56,403 nt of DNA, from positions 1-56,403 of the forward strand of contig DJHJ01000013.1 in NCBI GenBank assembly GCA_002433055.1. The letters run 5' to 3'. Of this stretch, positions 1 through 8,583 are shown in pieces. This DNA comes from Acidobacteriia bacterium UBA6623. Lineage in GTDB: Bacteria; Acidobacteriota; Terriglobia; Bryobacterales; UBA6623. Position 1 is the stretch's first letter, and every line of letters begins with the position of its first letter. The notes under the pieces were generated by a model. The model saw only the letters and a list, made by a program, of their open reading frames with translations. It had not been told where the DNA came from and searched no databases. The translations under genes and the position numbers were made by a program.

Positions 1-2
1 AT

Positions 3-71
3 GAGGATGATCACGACGAGGAAGCCCATCACGACGAGGATGATCACGACGAAGATCATCACGATGAGGAG
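3..71 (+). repeat. In-frame acid/His codon repeat in the TonB receptor
   Basis: The sequence is a degenerate tandem repeat of about 15 bases, built on GAGGATGATCACGAC and variants, encoding units EDDHD, EEAHHD, EDDHD and EDHHD. A second related block lies at 499-540, with GAAGAACATCAT twice at a 15-base period. The repeats encode putative metal-binding loops and could change length by slippage. The first block may extend upstream of the window. Confidence 0.7.
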
Positions 72-1310
72 ATCGAACGTATTTCTCTGGCATCCAGCCG
101 CAAAAGTTATCGTGTAAATTTAGGTTTTCGTAACCTGCCATCAGTGTTTGAAAGTTTTGTTCTCAAGCTGGGCTATGTTGATTACCACCATGACGAGTTG
201 GAATTCCTGGAGGGTGAAACCTCTCCAGAAGTTGCCACCTCTCTGAGCAATAAACAGTTTCTTTACCGAGGTGTTTTTGAACAAAAAAAGAATGATTTCT
301 TAAGTGGAAGAGTTGGTTTTTGGGGTATCGGTCGTGACTATACCGCTGGGGGGGAAGGGACGTTATCACCACCAGTTGATCAAAATGGTTTTGCATTATT
401 TGCTCTCGAAGAGTTGAACTTTGAAGATTTCAAACTACAGTTTGGTGGACGATTTGAGATGCAACGCTATCGGCCAGGTTTTTCAGAGCGTGACTTTCAT
501 GAACATGAAGAAGAACATCATGAAGAAGAACATCATGAAGCGATTGATCGGAACTTTATTGGAGGCTCAGTTTCTGTGGGTCTCCATGCTGATTTGGCGC
601 CCCGTGCAGCACTTGTTGTTAACTACTCAAGTAGCTACCGGCCACCGGCTATTGAGGAGCTTTACAATCTTGGGCTCCATGCGGGAAGTGGTGCTTTTGA
701 GGTAGGTAATCCCAATCTAAAAGCAGAGCGTGGAAATGGTATAGACGGGTCACTGAGATACAAAGGTAGACGTGTTCGCGGTGAGTTTAACCTGTTTTAT
801 TACCGTTTCAGCAACTTTATTTTTCCCTTTATTACCGGTGCGGAGATTGAGGGATTACGCGAAGTCGAGTTCACACAGCGTCCTACACGGTTCATGGGAA
901 CAGAGGCGAACCTGGATGTAAGTATGAGTCGTGATCTGTGGTTAACTCTTGGGATGGACTACGTGGATGCACAGGAGATGAATCTAGGTACGTCGCTCCC
1001 ACGAATTCCTCCCTTGCGGGCCAGAATTGGGATTGACTACGACAGGAAAGGTTTCCACTTTGAGCCAGAGCTGATTTTGGCAAGCGAACAGAATCAAACG
1101 TTCACTGGTGAGACGAGGACCCCGGGTTACGCGGTGATCAACTTAAAGGCATCCTATACCTATGCACAACAACATAGAGCACATACATTCTCGGTTAATG
1201 TTTTCAACGCTGGTAATCGCCTTTATCGTAATCACACATCCTTTATAAAGGATTTAGCACCGGAAATAGGGCGTGGTGTGCGTTTTACCTACAGGGTGTC
1301 ATTCTTCTAA
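3..1310 (+). CDS. TonB-dependent outer-membrane receptor, 3' part, likely zinc/metal type
   Basis: The reading frame is open from base 3, so the gene begins upstream of the window; the GTG at 144 is an internal Val codon. About 435 codons remain, covering most of a beta-barrel. The receptor would take up a substrate across the outer membrane with energy from TonB-ExbBD. The visible part has alternating barrel strands, the typical receptor stretch YRPPAIEELYNLG near base 640, and a final Phe (YRVSFF) as in outer-membrane barrels. Two loops are extreme in composition. Codons at 3-71 encode only Asp, Glu, His and one Ala in units like EDDHD. Bases 499-540 encode HEHEEEHHEEEHHE. His/acid-rich extracellular loops of this kind are known in ZnuD-type zinc receptors, so zinc or another divalent metal is the best guess. 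The plug domain, TonB box and signal peptide are outside the window. TonB-receptor assignment is firm; the substrate is inference. Confidence 0.85.
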   Translation, partial: EDDHDEEAHHDEDDHDEDHHDEEIERISLASSRKSYRVNLGFRNLPSVFESFVLKLGYVDYHHDELEFLEGETSPEVATSLSNKQFLYRGVFEQKKNDFLSGRVGFWGIGRDYTAGGEGTLSPPVDQNGFALFALEELNFEDFKLQFGGRFEMQRYRPGFSERDFHEHEEEHHEEEHHEAIDRNFIGGSVSVGLHADLAPRAALVVNYSSSYRPPAIEELYNLGLHAGSGAFEVGNPNLKAERGNGIDGSLRYKGRRVRGEFNLFYYRFSNFIFPFITGAEIEGLREVEFTQRPTRFMGTEANLDVSMSRDLWLTLGMDYVDAQEMNLGTSLPRIPPLRARIGIDYDRKGFHFEPELILASEQNQTFTGETRTPGYAVINLKASYTYAQQHRAHTFSVNVFNAGNRLYRNHTSFIKDLAPEIGRGVRFTYRVSFF

Positions 1311-1327
1311 ACAACGGGACATCGTCT

Positions 1328-1362
1328 TTGACGGGCACAGTTGTTTTGGCTATGCCCGTCAA
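1328..1362. terminator. Candidate hairpin terminator after the TonB receptor
   Basis: Perfect 10-base inverted repeat TTGACGGGCA (1328-1337) / TGCCCGTCAA (1353-1362) with a 15-base loop, starting 18 bases after the receptor stop codon. No clear U-tract follows, so it may stop transcription only weakly or mainly protect the mRNA 3' end. Confidence 0.5.
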
Positions 1363-1380
1363 GTAGTTCCTTGAATTGAC

Positions 1381-1452
1381 ACCTGCACAGTGGCCAGATT
1401 GAGGGGGTGGGCCCCCGATACTGCCTCCTCAATCTGGTCACTTTGCAGAGGT
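1381..1452. repeat. Long inverted repeat between the TonB receptor and tRNA-Leu
   Basis: Arms at 1389-1404 and 1427-1442 pair over 16 bases with one G-T wobble. A smaller G5/C5 hairpin (GGGGGTGGGCCCCC) sits in the loop, and the stem can extend outward with bulges (ACCTGCA against TGCAGAGGT). It lies just past the 3' end of tRNA-Leu and after the receptor terminator, so it could end both transcripts. It is longer and more structured than an ordinary terminator and has no T-run on either side. Confidence 0.6.
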
Positions 1453-1477
1453 GAAACGTCCACAAGCGTCATATTGT

Positions 1478-1564
1478 TGGTGCGGAGAGGGGGACTCGAA
1501 CCCCCATGGGATTGCTCCCACTAGCACCTCAAGCTAGCGCGTCTGCCAGTTCCGCCACCTCCGC
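1478..1564 (-). tRNA. tRNA-Leu (anticodon GAG)
   Basis: Reading the minus strand, the gene starts at 1564 with acceptor GCGGAGG and ends with TCTCCGC plus discriminator A at 1481, followed by an encoded CCA (1480-1478). The anticodon stem CTAGC/GCTAG encloses loop TTGAGGT, giving anticodon GAG, which reads CUC and CUU Leu codons. A class II variable arm (GTGGGAGCAATCCCAT) is present, as expected for tRNA-Leu, and the T-arm is GGGGGTTCGAGTCCCCC. It is a single isolated tRNA on the strand opposite to its neighbours. Confidence 0.95.
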
Positions 1565-1932
1565 ACTGGCTGGTTCGGGCGAATCTGGAGTAGTTTGCAT
1601 TCCAGCCTGTTTTCCCAATTGGGCACCCGTGAGGTCAGAAAAGCAGTGCACTGCACTGCCCATTCGTATTGTACCCCAGGATAAACACAATCGTTTTCAG
1701 TCGAGGGTTTTAACGCGTCCTATTGATGTACTTCTAGATCTTCTCGTATCGTTGCGGTGCGTCAATCGATTTAACCTCGCAGAATAGGGATCCTATGTGA
1801 ACATGAATGTTTTGTGCCAATGCCAAAATGTCTACTCTTCGAGTAAAGTGCAAGTTGCTCAGTGTTATTATTTAGATCGCTATCTTGCACTTTACGGTTC
1901 AGTAACCTGAATAGCACTTACAGGGGACACCT
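1565..1932. other. Intergenic region between tRNA-Leu and the GGT gene
   Basis: No convincing gene is seen in these 368 bases. It contains a perfect 12-base palindrome, GCAGTGCACTGC (1643-1654); a minus-strand TACAAT (1673-1668) that could be a distant -10 for tRNA-Leu but has no matching -35; and the long inverted repeat described at 1843-1895. An open frame across it overlaps the tRNA and has no family resemblance. Confidence 0.5.
1843..1895. promoter_or_regulatory. 12-base perfect inverted repeat upstream of the GGT gene
   Basis: GTAAAGTGCAAG (1843-1854) and CTTGCACTTTAC (1884-1895) are exact reverse complements separated by 29 bases, ending 37 bases before the GGT start codon. It could be a leader hairpin in the GGT mRNA, a two-site operator, or a terminator for upstream read-through. 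No T-run follows. Confidence 0.45.
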
Positions 1933-3762
1933 ATGTTATTTTCTCACTCACTTTACTCCTTGCCACTCACGTTCACTTTGTTGTTATTTGTCAGCTGCTC
2001 GCCAACTGTTGATTTAGCTCATGATGATCCAGAAAATGCATTGCGGACCTACCGCCCCGCAGTACCTGGTGTCCACGGTCTAATTTCATCGGGACATCCG
2101 TTGGCATCAATGGCAGGTATGAGAGTTTTACTTAAAGGCGGAAATGCGATTGATGCGTCTATCGCAGTACTGGCCACCTTAAATGTAGTTCGTCCTCAAA
2201 TGTCGGGAGCAGGGGGTAATGGGTTTTTCACGATTTACGATAAGACTTCAGAAGAGATCTATTCACTTAACGCGACTGGGGCTGCCCCTCAAGGGCTGGA
2301 AGCTTCTCAGGTAACAGACGAAGATCTCTACAGAGGAATTAGTGCAGGTGTTGTTCCCGGGTTGCTGGGTGGTTGGATTGCTGCTTTAGATCGCTTTGGA
2401 ACAATGAGCTTTACAGAGCTTCTTGAGCCTGCTATCGAGTATGCCACCAGTGGACATCCAATTGAAAAGTCGGTTACAGAAGCCATCAAGGACTCTCAAG
2501 AAATCTTCAAAAAATTCTCTTCGAGTCGAAGTGTTTTTCTACCGAACGGACAGATTCCGAAACCAAATACGAATTTTAAGATGACTCACCTAGCGGCAAC
2601 TTTCAAAAAGCTTACTGAGACTGAACAACGTGCACTTCGTCAAGGTAAATCGCGATCGGAAGCTCTTCAGTCTGTTTTCAATCGTTTTTATCGGGGTGAT
2701 ATTGCAAACGAGATTGTTGCTTTCTATGAGCAACACGGCGGACTCTTTACTGCTGATGACTTAGCTTCGTACAAACCGATATGGGCCAAACCTCTTCATG
2801 CAAATTATCGTGGCTATGATGTCTATAGCAGTCCATCTACCTCTCGTGGAGGTTTTGAGGTCACGATGCAGTTGAACTGCATTGAATCTTTTGATGTAAA
2901 AAGTTTGGGCCACAATAGTGCTGAGCTATTGCATCTAGTCAGTGAATGTATCAAGGTGGTCAAATCCGATGTTTACCACTATACGGCTGATCCAAAATCC
3001 ACTGAAATGCCAGTCGCGGGGATGCTTTCGAAGGACTATGCAACTCAACGTCGCAAACTAATCAATCGTCAAACAGCCGGACTTTTCCCTCGTCCTGGTT
3101 CACCGATGCGTGTTGGAGATGTAGCGGTTGCGGCGAGAACATCCAAGGTTCACTTTTCTGAACATGTTGACCCTGCTGGGCATACAGACAGTTTCTCGAT
3201 TGTCGATGCAGAGGGCAATGCTGTAGCCTGTACGCCTACTCACGGTAGTTTGTTTGGTACGAGCGTAGTCGTAGGAAACACAGGGTTGACTTTTAACAAC
3301 GGTACAAGGATCGGTTCCACGGCACCCTATGCTGACCATGTGAACTACGCTCGTGGAGGGCAAATTCCAATTCTCAACAACTCGCCGATCATAGTTTTGA
3401 AAAATGGGCAATTTGTACTTGCAATTGGAACACCAGGAGGTGAGAGCATTGGGCAAACTCAGTTTCAAGCTCTTTTAAACATTCTCGATTTTGGCATGTC
3501 AATTCAAGAAGCTGTTGCTGCTCCTCGCATAGCTTTATCCGCGGAGCCCAATTTCTACAAGCCTGGCGCATCGATAACGATGCGTGTCGAAGAGAGGATC
3601 CCTGAGGTGATCACGGAAGAACTTGAGACCATGGGTCACAGTGTCCAGCGCATTGATGGGTACTCGCTTGGCAGCATGCAAGGTGTTCTAGCAGATCTTG
3701 AGAATGGGACTTTAGCAGCTGGTGCTGATCCACGCCGAGTTGCCTACGCTGTGGGGTGGTAG
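1933..3762 (+). CDS. ggt: Gamma-glutamyltransferase, probable lipoprotein
   Basis: A 609-residue member of the GGT family, which cleaves and transfers the gamma-glutamyl group of glutathione and related peptides outside the cytoplasm. The N-terminus is a signal peptide with a lipobox-like FVSC (Cys22), so the protein is probably lipid-anchored. GGTs self-cleave before a Thr that becomes the nucleophile. Here Thr418 in GHTDSFSIVD aligns with the catalytic Thr of TTHYSVVD in the E. coli enzyme, followed by EGNAVACTPTHGSLFG. The C-terminal GTPGGESIGQTQFQALLNIL and DFGMSIQEAVAAPR are typical of the small subunit. The length is normal and both subunits are intact. It stands alone, with aspS convergent 49 bases downstream. 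The Cys in place of the usual Val or Ser after NAVA is a minor oddity. Confidence 0.93.
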   Translation: MLFSHSLYSLPLTFTLLLFVSCSPTVDLAHDDPENALRTYRPAVPGVHGLISSGHPLASMAGMRVLLKGGNAIDASIAVLATLNVVRPQMSGAGGNGFFTIYDKTSEEIYSLNATGAAPQGLEASQVTDEDLYRGISAGVVPGLLGGWIAALDRFGTMSFTELLEPAIEYATSGHPIEKSVTEAIKDSQEIFKKFSSSRSVFLPNGQIPKPNTNFKMTHLAATFKKLTETEQRALRQGKSRSEALQSVFNRFYRGDIANEIVAFYEQHGGLFTADDLASYKPIWAKPLHANYRGYDVYSSPSTSRGGFEVTMQLNCIESFDVKSLGHNSAELLHLVSECIKVVKSDVYHYTADPKSTEMPVAGMLSKDYATQRRKLINRQTAGLFPRPGSPMRVGDVAVAARTSKVHFSEHVDPAGHTDSFSIVDAEGNAVACTPTHGSLFGTSVVVGNTGLTFNNGTRIGSTAPYADHVNYARGGQIPILNNSPIIVLKNGQFVLAIGTPGGESIGQTQFQALLNILDFGMSIQEAVAAPRIALSAEPNFYKPGASITMRVEERIPEVITEELETMGHSVQRIDGYSLGSMQGVLADLENGTLAAGADPRRVAYAVGW

Positions 3763-3811
3763 AGGGCGCGGCGGGAACTGCCCGGCACCATACAGTGGTC
3801 ACACACCAATG

Positions 3812-5617
3812 TCACTTTGTTTGTAATGCCTGCTGCGCCTGAGGAGAAAGCTGTATTCCCAATTCACTGAGCTGACGTGTGGGGATGGTGCTAGGGGCTT
3901 CGCACATCAGATCAGTTCCCTTGGTGGTCTTCGGGAAGGGAATTACGTCACGAATACTGGACTCACCTGCCAGCAACATGATCAGTCGGTCGAGCCCGAG
4001 AGCAATACCGCCATGGGGTGGAGTACCATATTCGAGAGCCTCTAAGAAAAATCCAAAACGTTGTCGTGCTTCTTGATCGGTAAACCCCAGCGCAGAGAAG
4101 ACCTTCGACTGTACGTCACCTCGATGGATACGAATTGAACCCGAGCCGAGCTCGATACCGTTAAGAACCAAATCATATGCCTTGGAACGACATATTGCTG
4201 GATTACTTTCGAGCTTGTCAATATCTTCATTGAGTGGTGCTGTGAAGGGATGATGGGCGGCGTTCCAACGATTTTCGTCCTTGGCCCACTCGAACATTGG
4301 GAACTCGGTGACCCAAAGAAAACGTAGGTCACTAGGTGCAAATAGATTATGTCGATCCGCGTATTTGTGGCCAATTTCGAGTCGAAGATCTCCAGCTGCT
4401 TGCAAGACTTGCTCTTGAGGTTTTGGTCCGTCAGGATCCTTCAACGATGTCACGAGAAAGAGCAGATCTCCTTCTTGAAATCCAGTTCGTTCTCTCACGG
4501 TTTGCATTTGCTCCGCAAAATCGCGATCAAGTCGCTTAATATCCTCAAATACTCTCAAGTTTCTCTCTTGCCCTACAGCCTTTAATTCATCTCGTTCTCG
4601 TCGAGTGGTTTGTCTCACTTTTGGGATTAAAATGGCTGAGAGTGGCATTGTTCCCGCGACTTCAGAAGGGAATAGATCATCAACACGACTCATGGCTGGT
4701 AAGCGCAAATCAGGCTTATCGGTACCGTATTTTTCAATTGCCTCGGCATAGGAGATTCGTGGTAACGGTAGTGCGGGTACTTTGTGCTCAGAAGCAGCAC
4801 ACACTCCTACTACCAACTTCTCAATGACATCGTAAATAGTTTCCGGTTGGGCGAATGACATCTCCAAATCGATTTGTGTGAACTCGGGTTGACGGTCGGC
4901 GCGTAAATCCTCGTCGCGAAAACAACGTACTATCTGGAAGTATTTGTCGTAGCCGCCAATCATCAGAAGTTGTTTGAATAACTGTGGCGACTGAGGCAAG
5001 GCGTAGTATGAACCCAGGTTGACACGTGATGGCACTAGGAAATCACGCGCTCCTTCAGGCGTCGAACGCGTCATAAAAGGTGTTTCTAGTTCCAAAAACC
5101 CTTGGTCATTTAGGTTGTCTCGGATGGCAAAACTGACACGATGTCTTAGCATCAAATTGCGCTGCATGCGTGCGCGGCGAATATCGACGTAACGGTACTT
5201 TAGTCGCACATCCTCACTAATTGAAACATCTTCGTCTATAGGAAAAGGTGGTGTGCGTGCGACGTTCAGAATTAGCAGGGATTCGGCTTGAATTTCTACT
5301 TCGCCTGTTTTTAGCTCCGGGTTGATAGTGTCTTCAGAACGTTGCACCACTGGCCCTTCTACGGCGACCACAAACTCGCTACGTAGAAGTTCGGCATTAG
5401 CGTGAACCTCTTTGTTAAGTTCCTTGTTGAAAACGACTTGAGTAATACCTTCTCGGTCGCGCAAGTGAATGAATACCAGACTGCCAAGGTCACGACGTCG
5501 GTGGACCCAACCCATCAGTACAGCTCGTGAGCCCACATTGCCTAAACGTAATTCGTTGCAATGGTGCGTGCGACGGAGTTCACCGAGAAAGTCTAGAGAG
5601 CGCGATTGTTCAGCCAT
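3812..5617 (-). CDS. aspS: Aspartyl-tRNA synthetase
   Basis: A 601-residue class II synthetase that charges tRNA-Asp. The N-terminal OB-fold anticodon domain (GWVHRRRDLGSLVFIHLRDR, residues about 31-50) is followed by the catalytic core with TRSTPEGARDFLVPSR, the aspartate-site loop QSPQLFKQLLMIGG, class II motif 2 (CFRDEDLRADRQPEFTQID), a bacterial GAD insertion domain, and motif 3 (GGIALGLDRLIMLL). The Leu of RRRDLGS matches Leu30 of the discriminating E. coli enzyme, whereas some non-discriminating AspRSs have His there. This hints at Asp-only charging but is not proof. The ATG overlaps the TAA of the upstream carbonic anhydrase gene by one base (TAATG), so the two are probably translationally coupled. 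Confidence 0.97.
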   Translation of the reverse strand: MAEQSRSLDFLGELRRTHHCNELRLGNVGSRAVLMGWVHRRRDLGSLVFIHLRDREGITQVVFNKELNKEVHANAELLRSEFVVAVEGPVVQRSEDTINPELKTGEVEIQAESLLILNVARTPPFPIDEDVSISEDVRLKYRYVDIRRARMQRNLMLRHRVSFAIRDNLNDQGFLELETPFMTRSTPEGARDFLVPSRVNLGSYYALPQSPQLFKQLLMIGGYDKYFQIVRCFRDEDLRADRQPEFTQIDLEMSFAQPETIYDVIEKLVVGVCAASEHKVPALPLPRISYAEAIEKYGTDKPDLRLPAMSRVDDLFPSEVAGTMPLSAILIPKVRQTTRRERDELKAVGQERNLRVFEDIKRLDRDFAEQMQTVRERTGFQEGDLLFLVTSLKDPDGPKPQEQVLQAAGDLRLEIGHKYADRHNLFAPSDLRFLWVTEFPMFEWAKDENRWNAAHHPFTAPLNEDIDKLESNPAICRSKAYDLVLNGIELGSGSIRIHRGDVQSKVFSALGFTDQEARQRFGFFLEALEYGTPPHGGIALGLDRLIMLLAGESSIRDVIPFPKTTKGTDLMCEAPSTIPTRQLSELGIQLSPQAQQALQTK

Positions 5618-6126
5618 TAGAGATTCTTTCTGTGTTCACGTGCGAGTTCGATGTATTTTCGCGCGCCGCTGCGTATGCGTTCTAGTTCATCTTCAGTTGT
5701 TTGTCGCCGTATTTTTCCAGGAACACCAGTCACCAAACTACCAGGTGGAATTTCAGCATTTTCTACCACTAATGCTCCAGCTGCAATTAGTGAACCTGCC
5801 CCGATTTTTGCACCACTCAATACTGTTGCTCCCATTCCGATCAGGCAGCCATTTCCGATTTCACAAGCATGGAGTGTCACCGAGTGACCCACGACACAAT
5901 CACACCCTACCGTGAGCGGTTGTTGGTGATCCACGTGTAGACAGCAATTGTCTTGTATGTTTGATCCGTCTCCGATGGTAATCGTGCTAATGTCTCCTCG
6001 GATAGTGGTGTTCGGCCACACCCCTACGTTCTCTCCTAGGGTGACTTTACCTATCACCACAGCACTCGGGTCTACAAATGCCGAGTCAGGAACACTTGGT
6101 GATTGGCCGTGAAAAGTACGAGTCAT
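5617..6126 (-). CDS. Gamma-class carbonic anhydrase family protein
   Basis: A 169-residue left-handed beta-helix protein with repeated hexapeptides such as VIGKVTLGENVGVW and ATVLSGAKIGAGSLIAAG. Members are trimeric zinc proteins; some hydrate CO2, others (YrdA/PaaY types) have thioesterase or unknown roles. The three zinc histidines are visible at His64 (CLHVD), His81 (GHSVT) and His86 (TLHAC). The conserved Arg43/Asp45 (RGD) and Gln58-Asp59-Asn60 are also present. The protein has no signal peptide, so it is cytoplasmic. The stop codon shares one base with the aspS start, giving a two-gene operon. The pairing with aspS has no obvious metabolic reason. Confidence 0.9.
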   Translation of the reverse strand: MTRTFHGQSPSVPDSAFVDPSAVVIGKVTLGENVGVWPNTTIRGDISTITIGDGSNIQDNCCLHVDHQQPLTVGCDCVVGHSVTLHACEIGNGCLIGMGATVLSGAKIGAGSLIAAGALVVENAEIPPGSLVTGVPGKIRRQTTEDELERIRSGARKYIELAREHRKNL

Positions 6127-6405
6127 TTCTATTTCAATAGGGTGAAATTCACCACGCTTCTGCTATGAAACCACCCATCCGAGGCCGTGAAGAGACACGA
6201 CAAAATGCGTCTCAGATCAACCCGATGAGACTACGAAAGAGTCAAGGCGCAACCTCAGTGTCACGCAAACTTCAGCGTAGCACAACCACTTGGATTCAAA
6301 AGATACTGCCGACCGCAGATTTCGATACAACACATTCGAGATACACAACAGCATTATCGCCACTGGGTTTCAAATAAGTAGTTGTCAATTTTCAATGTCA
6401 GCAAT
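6127..6405. other. Intergenic region upstream of the carbonic anhydrase gene
   Basis: These 279 bases should hold the promoter for the carbonic anhydrase-aspS operon and the 3' end of the YyaL-type gene. I see no clear promoter hexamers, RNA gene or credible protein; the one short open frame has no recognisable features. Confidence 0.4.
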
Positions 6406-8523
6406 CTATCCTGAAGGCCATAGCTGTTGAGCCAACATGTGTGGTTCTGTCACTGGTTCTTGGCATGCGAAATTGCGACATACATAAGCGGTAGGTTTGC
6501 CATCGATAATGGTTCGTCCTTGGAACAGAGGTAGCTTCTCGGAGGTTCCCGGGTCGGAGGGATCCAGGTGAGCCACAATTTTGTTTGGAAGATAGTTAGA
6601 GTGAACAGTTGCGAGCAACGCTTTCGTTGAACTGTTTTCAGATGGACCAACGATAACAATTTCCAGGAGGCCTTCGTGAAAAGCTTCAACACCGGCAAGA
6701 AGACGTTCGTGCTGAAAAGGGGTCCGCATTTTGTTGTTGCCAGCAAACACGCGTATGATCTGTTCACTTTTGAGGTGATATTCGTGTCTATTTAGAAGAA
6801 CATTAAGCTTCAAAAGATTTGCGAGCATGACTGAGTTGCCAGATGGAATTGCACTGTCATTGGCGGTCTTGCTTCGTACCAGTAACAACTCGTGATCTGA
6901 CGCCGTGAAGAAGAATCCGCCTTCGGTATTGTCCCAGTAGTGCTCAATTGATAGGTCGGTCAGTAAGGATGCTTGCTCTACTCTTTGAAATTTCCCGCTA
7001 GCTTGATACAGTTCGATCAAACCTTCCACCAAGAAAGCGTAGTCTGTAATGTAGCCCTTCAGCCGCGCTTGGCCCTTTCCGTAGGTCGCGAAGAGTCTAT
7101 CGCCATCACGCATAGTTTCAAGAATAAAATCCGCGGTACGGTTGGCGGCTTTCATATAACGATCCTCATTTAACAAGGCGGCAGCTTTCGCCAACGCGGT
7201 AATCATCAACCCGTTCCAACCAGAAAGGATCTTGTTGTCGAGTCCGGGGCGGGTGCGTTGCTCTCGTCTCTTGAGTAGTTTCTTTTTTGCCTCTATTATG
7301 ATTGCCGTGACATCCACAGTTTTCAGGTTATGTAGGTTTGCGATGGTTTCAGCCGAGCGAGCTACGTGAAGAACATTCTTAGAACCATGTGGAACATGTG
7401 AATCACCAGGATGGGCCCAGTTTCCGGTTTCGCTTACCCCGAAGTGTTCAGCAACAAGTTTTCCGTCGTGTTCTCCCAAGACATCAAAGAGTTCCTGTTT
7501 TGTCCATATATAGAATTTTCCTTCCAAACCTTCACTATCTGCATCTTCGCTTGAATAGAATGCGCCGGTTGAATCAGTTAAATCTTGCAGAGTGTAGTCC
7601 AAGATGCCACGTGCTTTTTCCGTAAAAAAAATCTTCAACTGGGGGTTTTTCGTCGCTTGTAGTGCATCCAAGTAGGAGATTGCTACTAATGCTTGGTCAT
7701 AAAGCATTTTCTCGAAATGAGGGACTAGCCATTTTTCATCGGTCGAGTAACGAGCAATTCCGCCAGCGAGATGGTCATAAATACCTCCGTTGCCCATTTT
7801 TTCGAGAGTGTGCTCTACGATTGAAAGGTATTCCACATTCCCTGAGTCGTGGTATTCGCGTAGCAGCAAGTCGGAGGCTAAGCTTGGTGGAAACTTATTC
7901 GACCCGCTACTAATTCCGCCGTGATGGTTGTCAAATGCTCTTGAGATCTCATTAACCGAGACAGTGACTTGTTCGCGTGGCAAGATATCACCGGCCTGGC
8001 CCGCATTGTGGATTTTCTTAAGGGTGTCGATAACCTTATCGCTGTTAGTAATGATCTCTTCTTCGCGGGTTTGCCAAGCTTGAACCAACTGTGTCAAAAC
8101 AGTTTTGAACCCCGGCCGACCGTATTGGTTTTCCTTTGGGAAATAAGTCCCAGCATAAATGGGTTTGAGATTGGGGGCGAGAAACACACTCATTGGCCAA
8201 CCGCCATGACCGCCCGAGTAGAGCATGGTGGCAGTCATGTATATTTCATCTATGTCAGGCCTCTCCTCACGATCGACTTTGATGGCGATGAAGTCACGGT
8301 TAAGCAATTCGGCGACTTCGATATCTTCGAAGCTTTCATGTTCCATTACATGGCACCAATGGCATGCAGCGTATCCAATGCTCAGAAAAATCAGCTTATT
8401 TTGATCACGTGCACGGTCTAATGCCCTCTGGTTCCAGGGCTCCCAATTTACGGGGTTGTGTGCGTGTTGCAATAAGTAAGGGCTGGTTTCGCCGGCAAGT
8501 TGATTTGTGTACGCATGAACCAT
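6406..8523 (-). CDS. YyaL/DUF255-type protein: thioredoxin domain plus (alpha/alpha)6 barrel
   Basis: A 705-residue cytoplasmic protein of the DUF255/SSP411 family. The family N-terminal signature is present (NQLAGETSPYLLQHAHNPVN), followed by a thioredoxin-like fold with the CHWCHVM active-site motif (Cys54 and Cys57) and DREERPDIDEIYM. The remaining roughly 500 residues resemble a glycosidase-type helical barrel (for example GGIARYSTDEKWLVPHFEKM, GLDNKILSGWNGLM). The biochemical role is not established. It follows hspR by 60 bases on the same strand, so it may be co-transcribed with the heat-shock genes, which would fit a redox or protein-quality role; that link is inference. Confidence 0.9.
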   Translation of the reverse strand: MVHAYTNQLAGETSPYLLQHAHNPVNWEPWNQRALDRARDQNKLIFLSIGYAACHWCHVMEHESFEDIEVAELLNRDFIAIKVDREERPDIDEIYMTATMLYSGGHGGWPMSVFLAPNLKPIYAGTYFPKENQYGRPGFKTVLTQLVQAWQTREEEIITNSDKVIDTLKKIHNAGQAGDILPREQVTVSVNEISRAFDNHHGGISSGSNKFPPSLASDLLLREYHDSGNVEYLSIVEHTLEKMGNGGIYDHLAGGIARYSTDEKWLVPHFEKMLYDQALVAISYLDALQATKNPQLKIFFTEKARGILDYTLQDLTDSTGAFYSSEDADSEGLEGKFYIWTKQELFDVLGEHDGKLVAEHFGVSETGNWAHPGDSHVPHGSKNVLHVARSAETIANLHNLKTVDVTAIIIEAKKKLLKRREQRTRPGLDNKILSGWNGLMITALAKAAALLNEDRYMKAANRTADFILETMRDGDRLFATYGKGQARLKGYITDYAFLVEGLIELYQASGKFQRVEQASLLTDLSIEHYWDNTEGGFFFTASDHELLLVRSKTANDSAIPSGNSVMLANLLKLNVLLNRHEYHLKSEQIIRVFAGNNKMRTPFQHERLLAGVEAFHEGLLEIVIVGPSENSSTKALLATVHSNYLPNKIVAHLDPSDPGTSEKLPLFQGRTIIDGKPTAYVCRNFACQEPVTEPHMLAQQLWPSG

Positions 8524-8583
8524 AACTGTCTTAGGATCATAACAAGATGATCTGTAGTGGGCTGGATGGAATCGTGAGGGAGC

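Noticed and set aside
144..146. GTG as the start of the TonB receptor
   Set aside because: The frame is open back to base 3 and encodes repeat-rich receptor sequence, so this is an internal Val codon.
1506..1787. 93-codon plus-strand frame
   Set aside because: It overlaps the tRNA-Leu gene and has no recognisable protein features.
6165..6377. 70-codon plus-strand frame in the gap before the carbonic anhydrase gene
   Set aside because: No ribosome-binding site, no domain pattern, low-complexity Arg/Thr/Ser composition.
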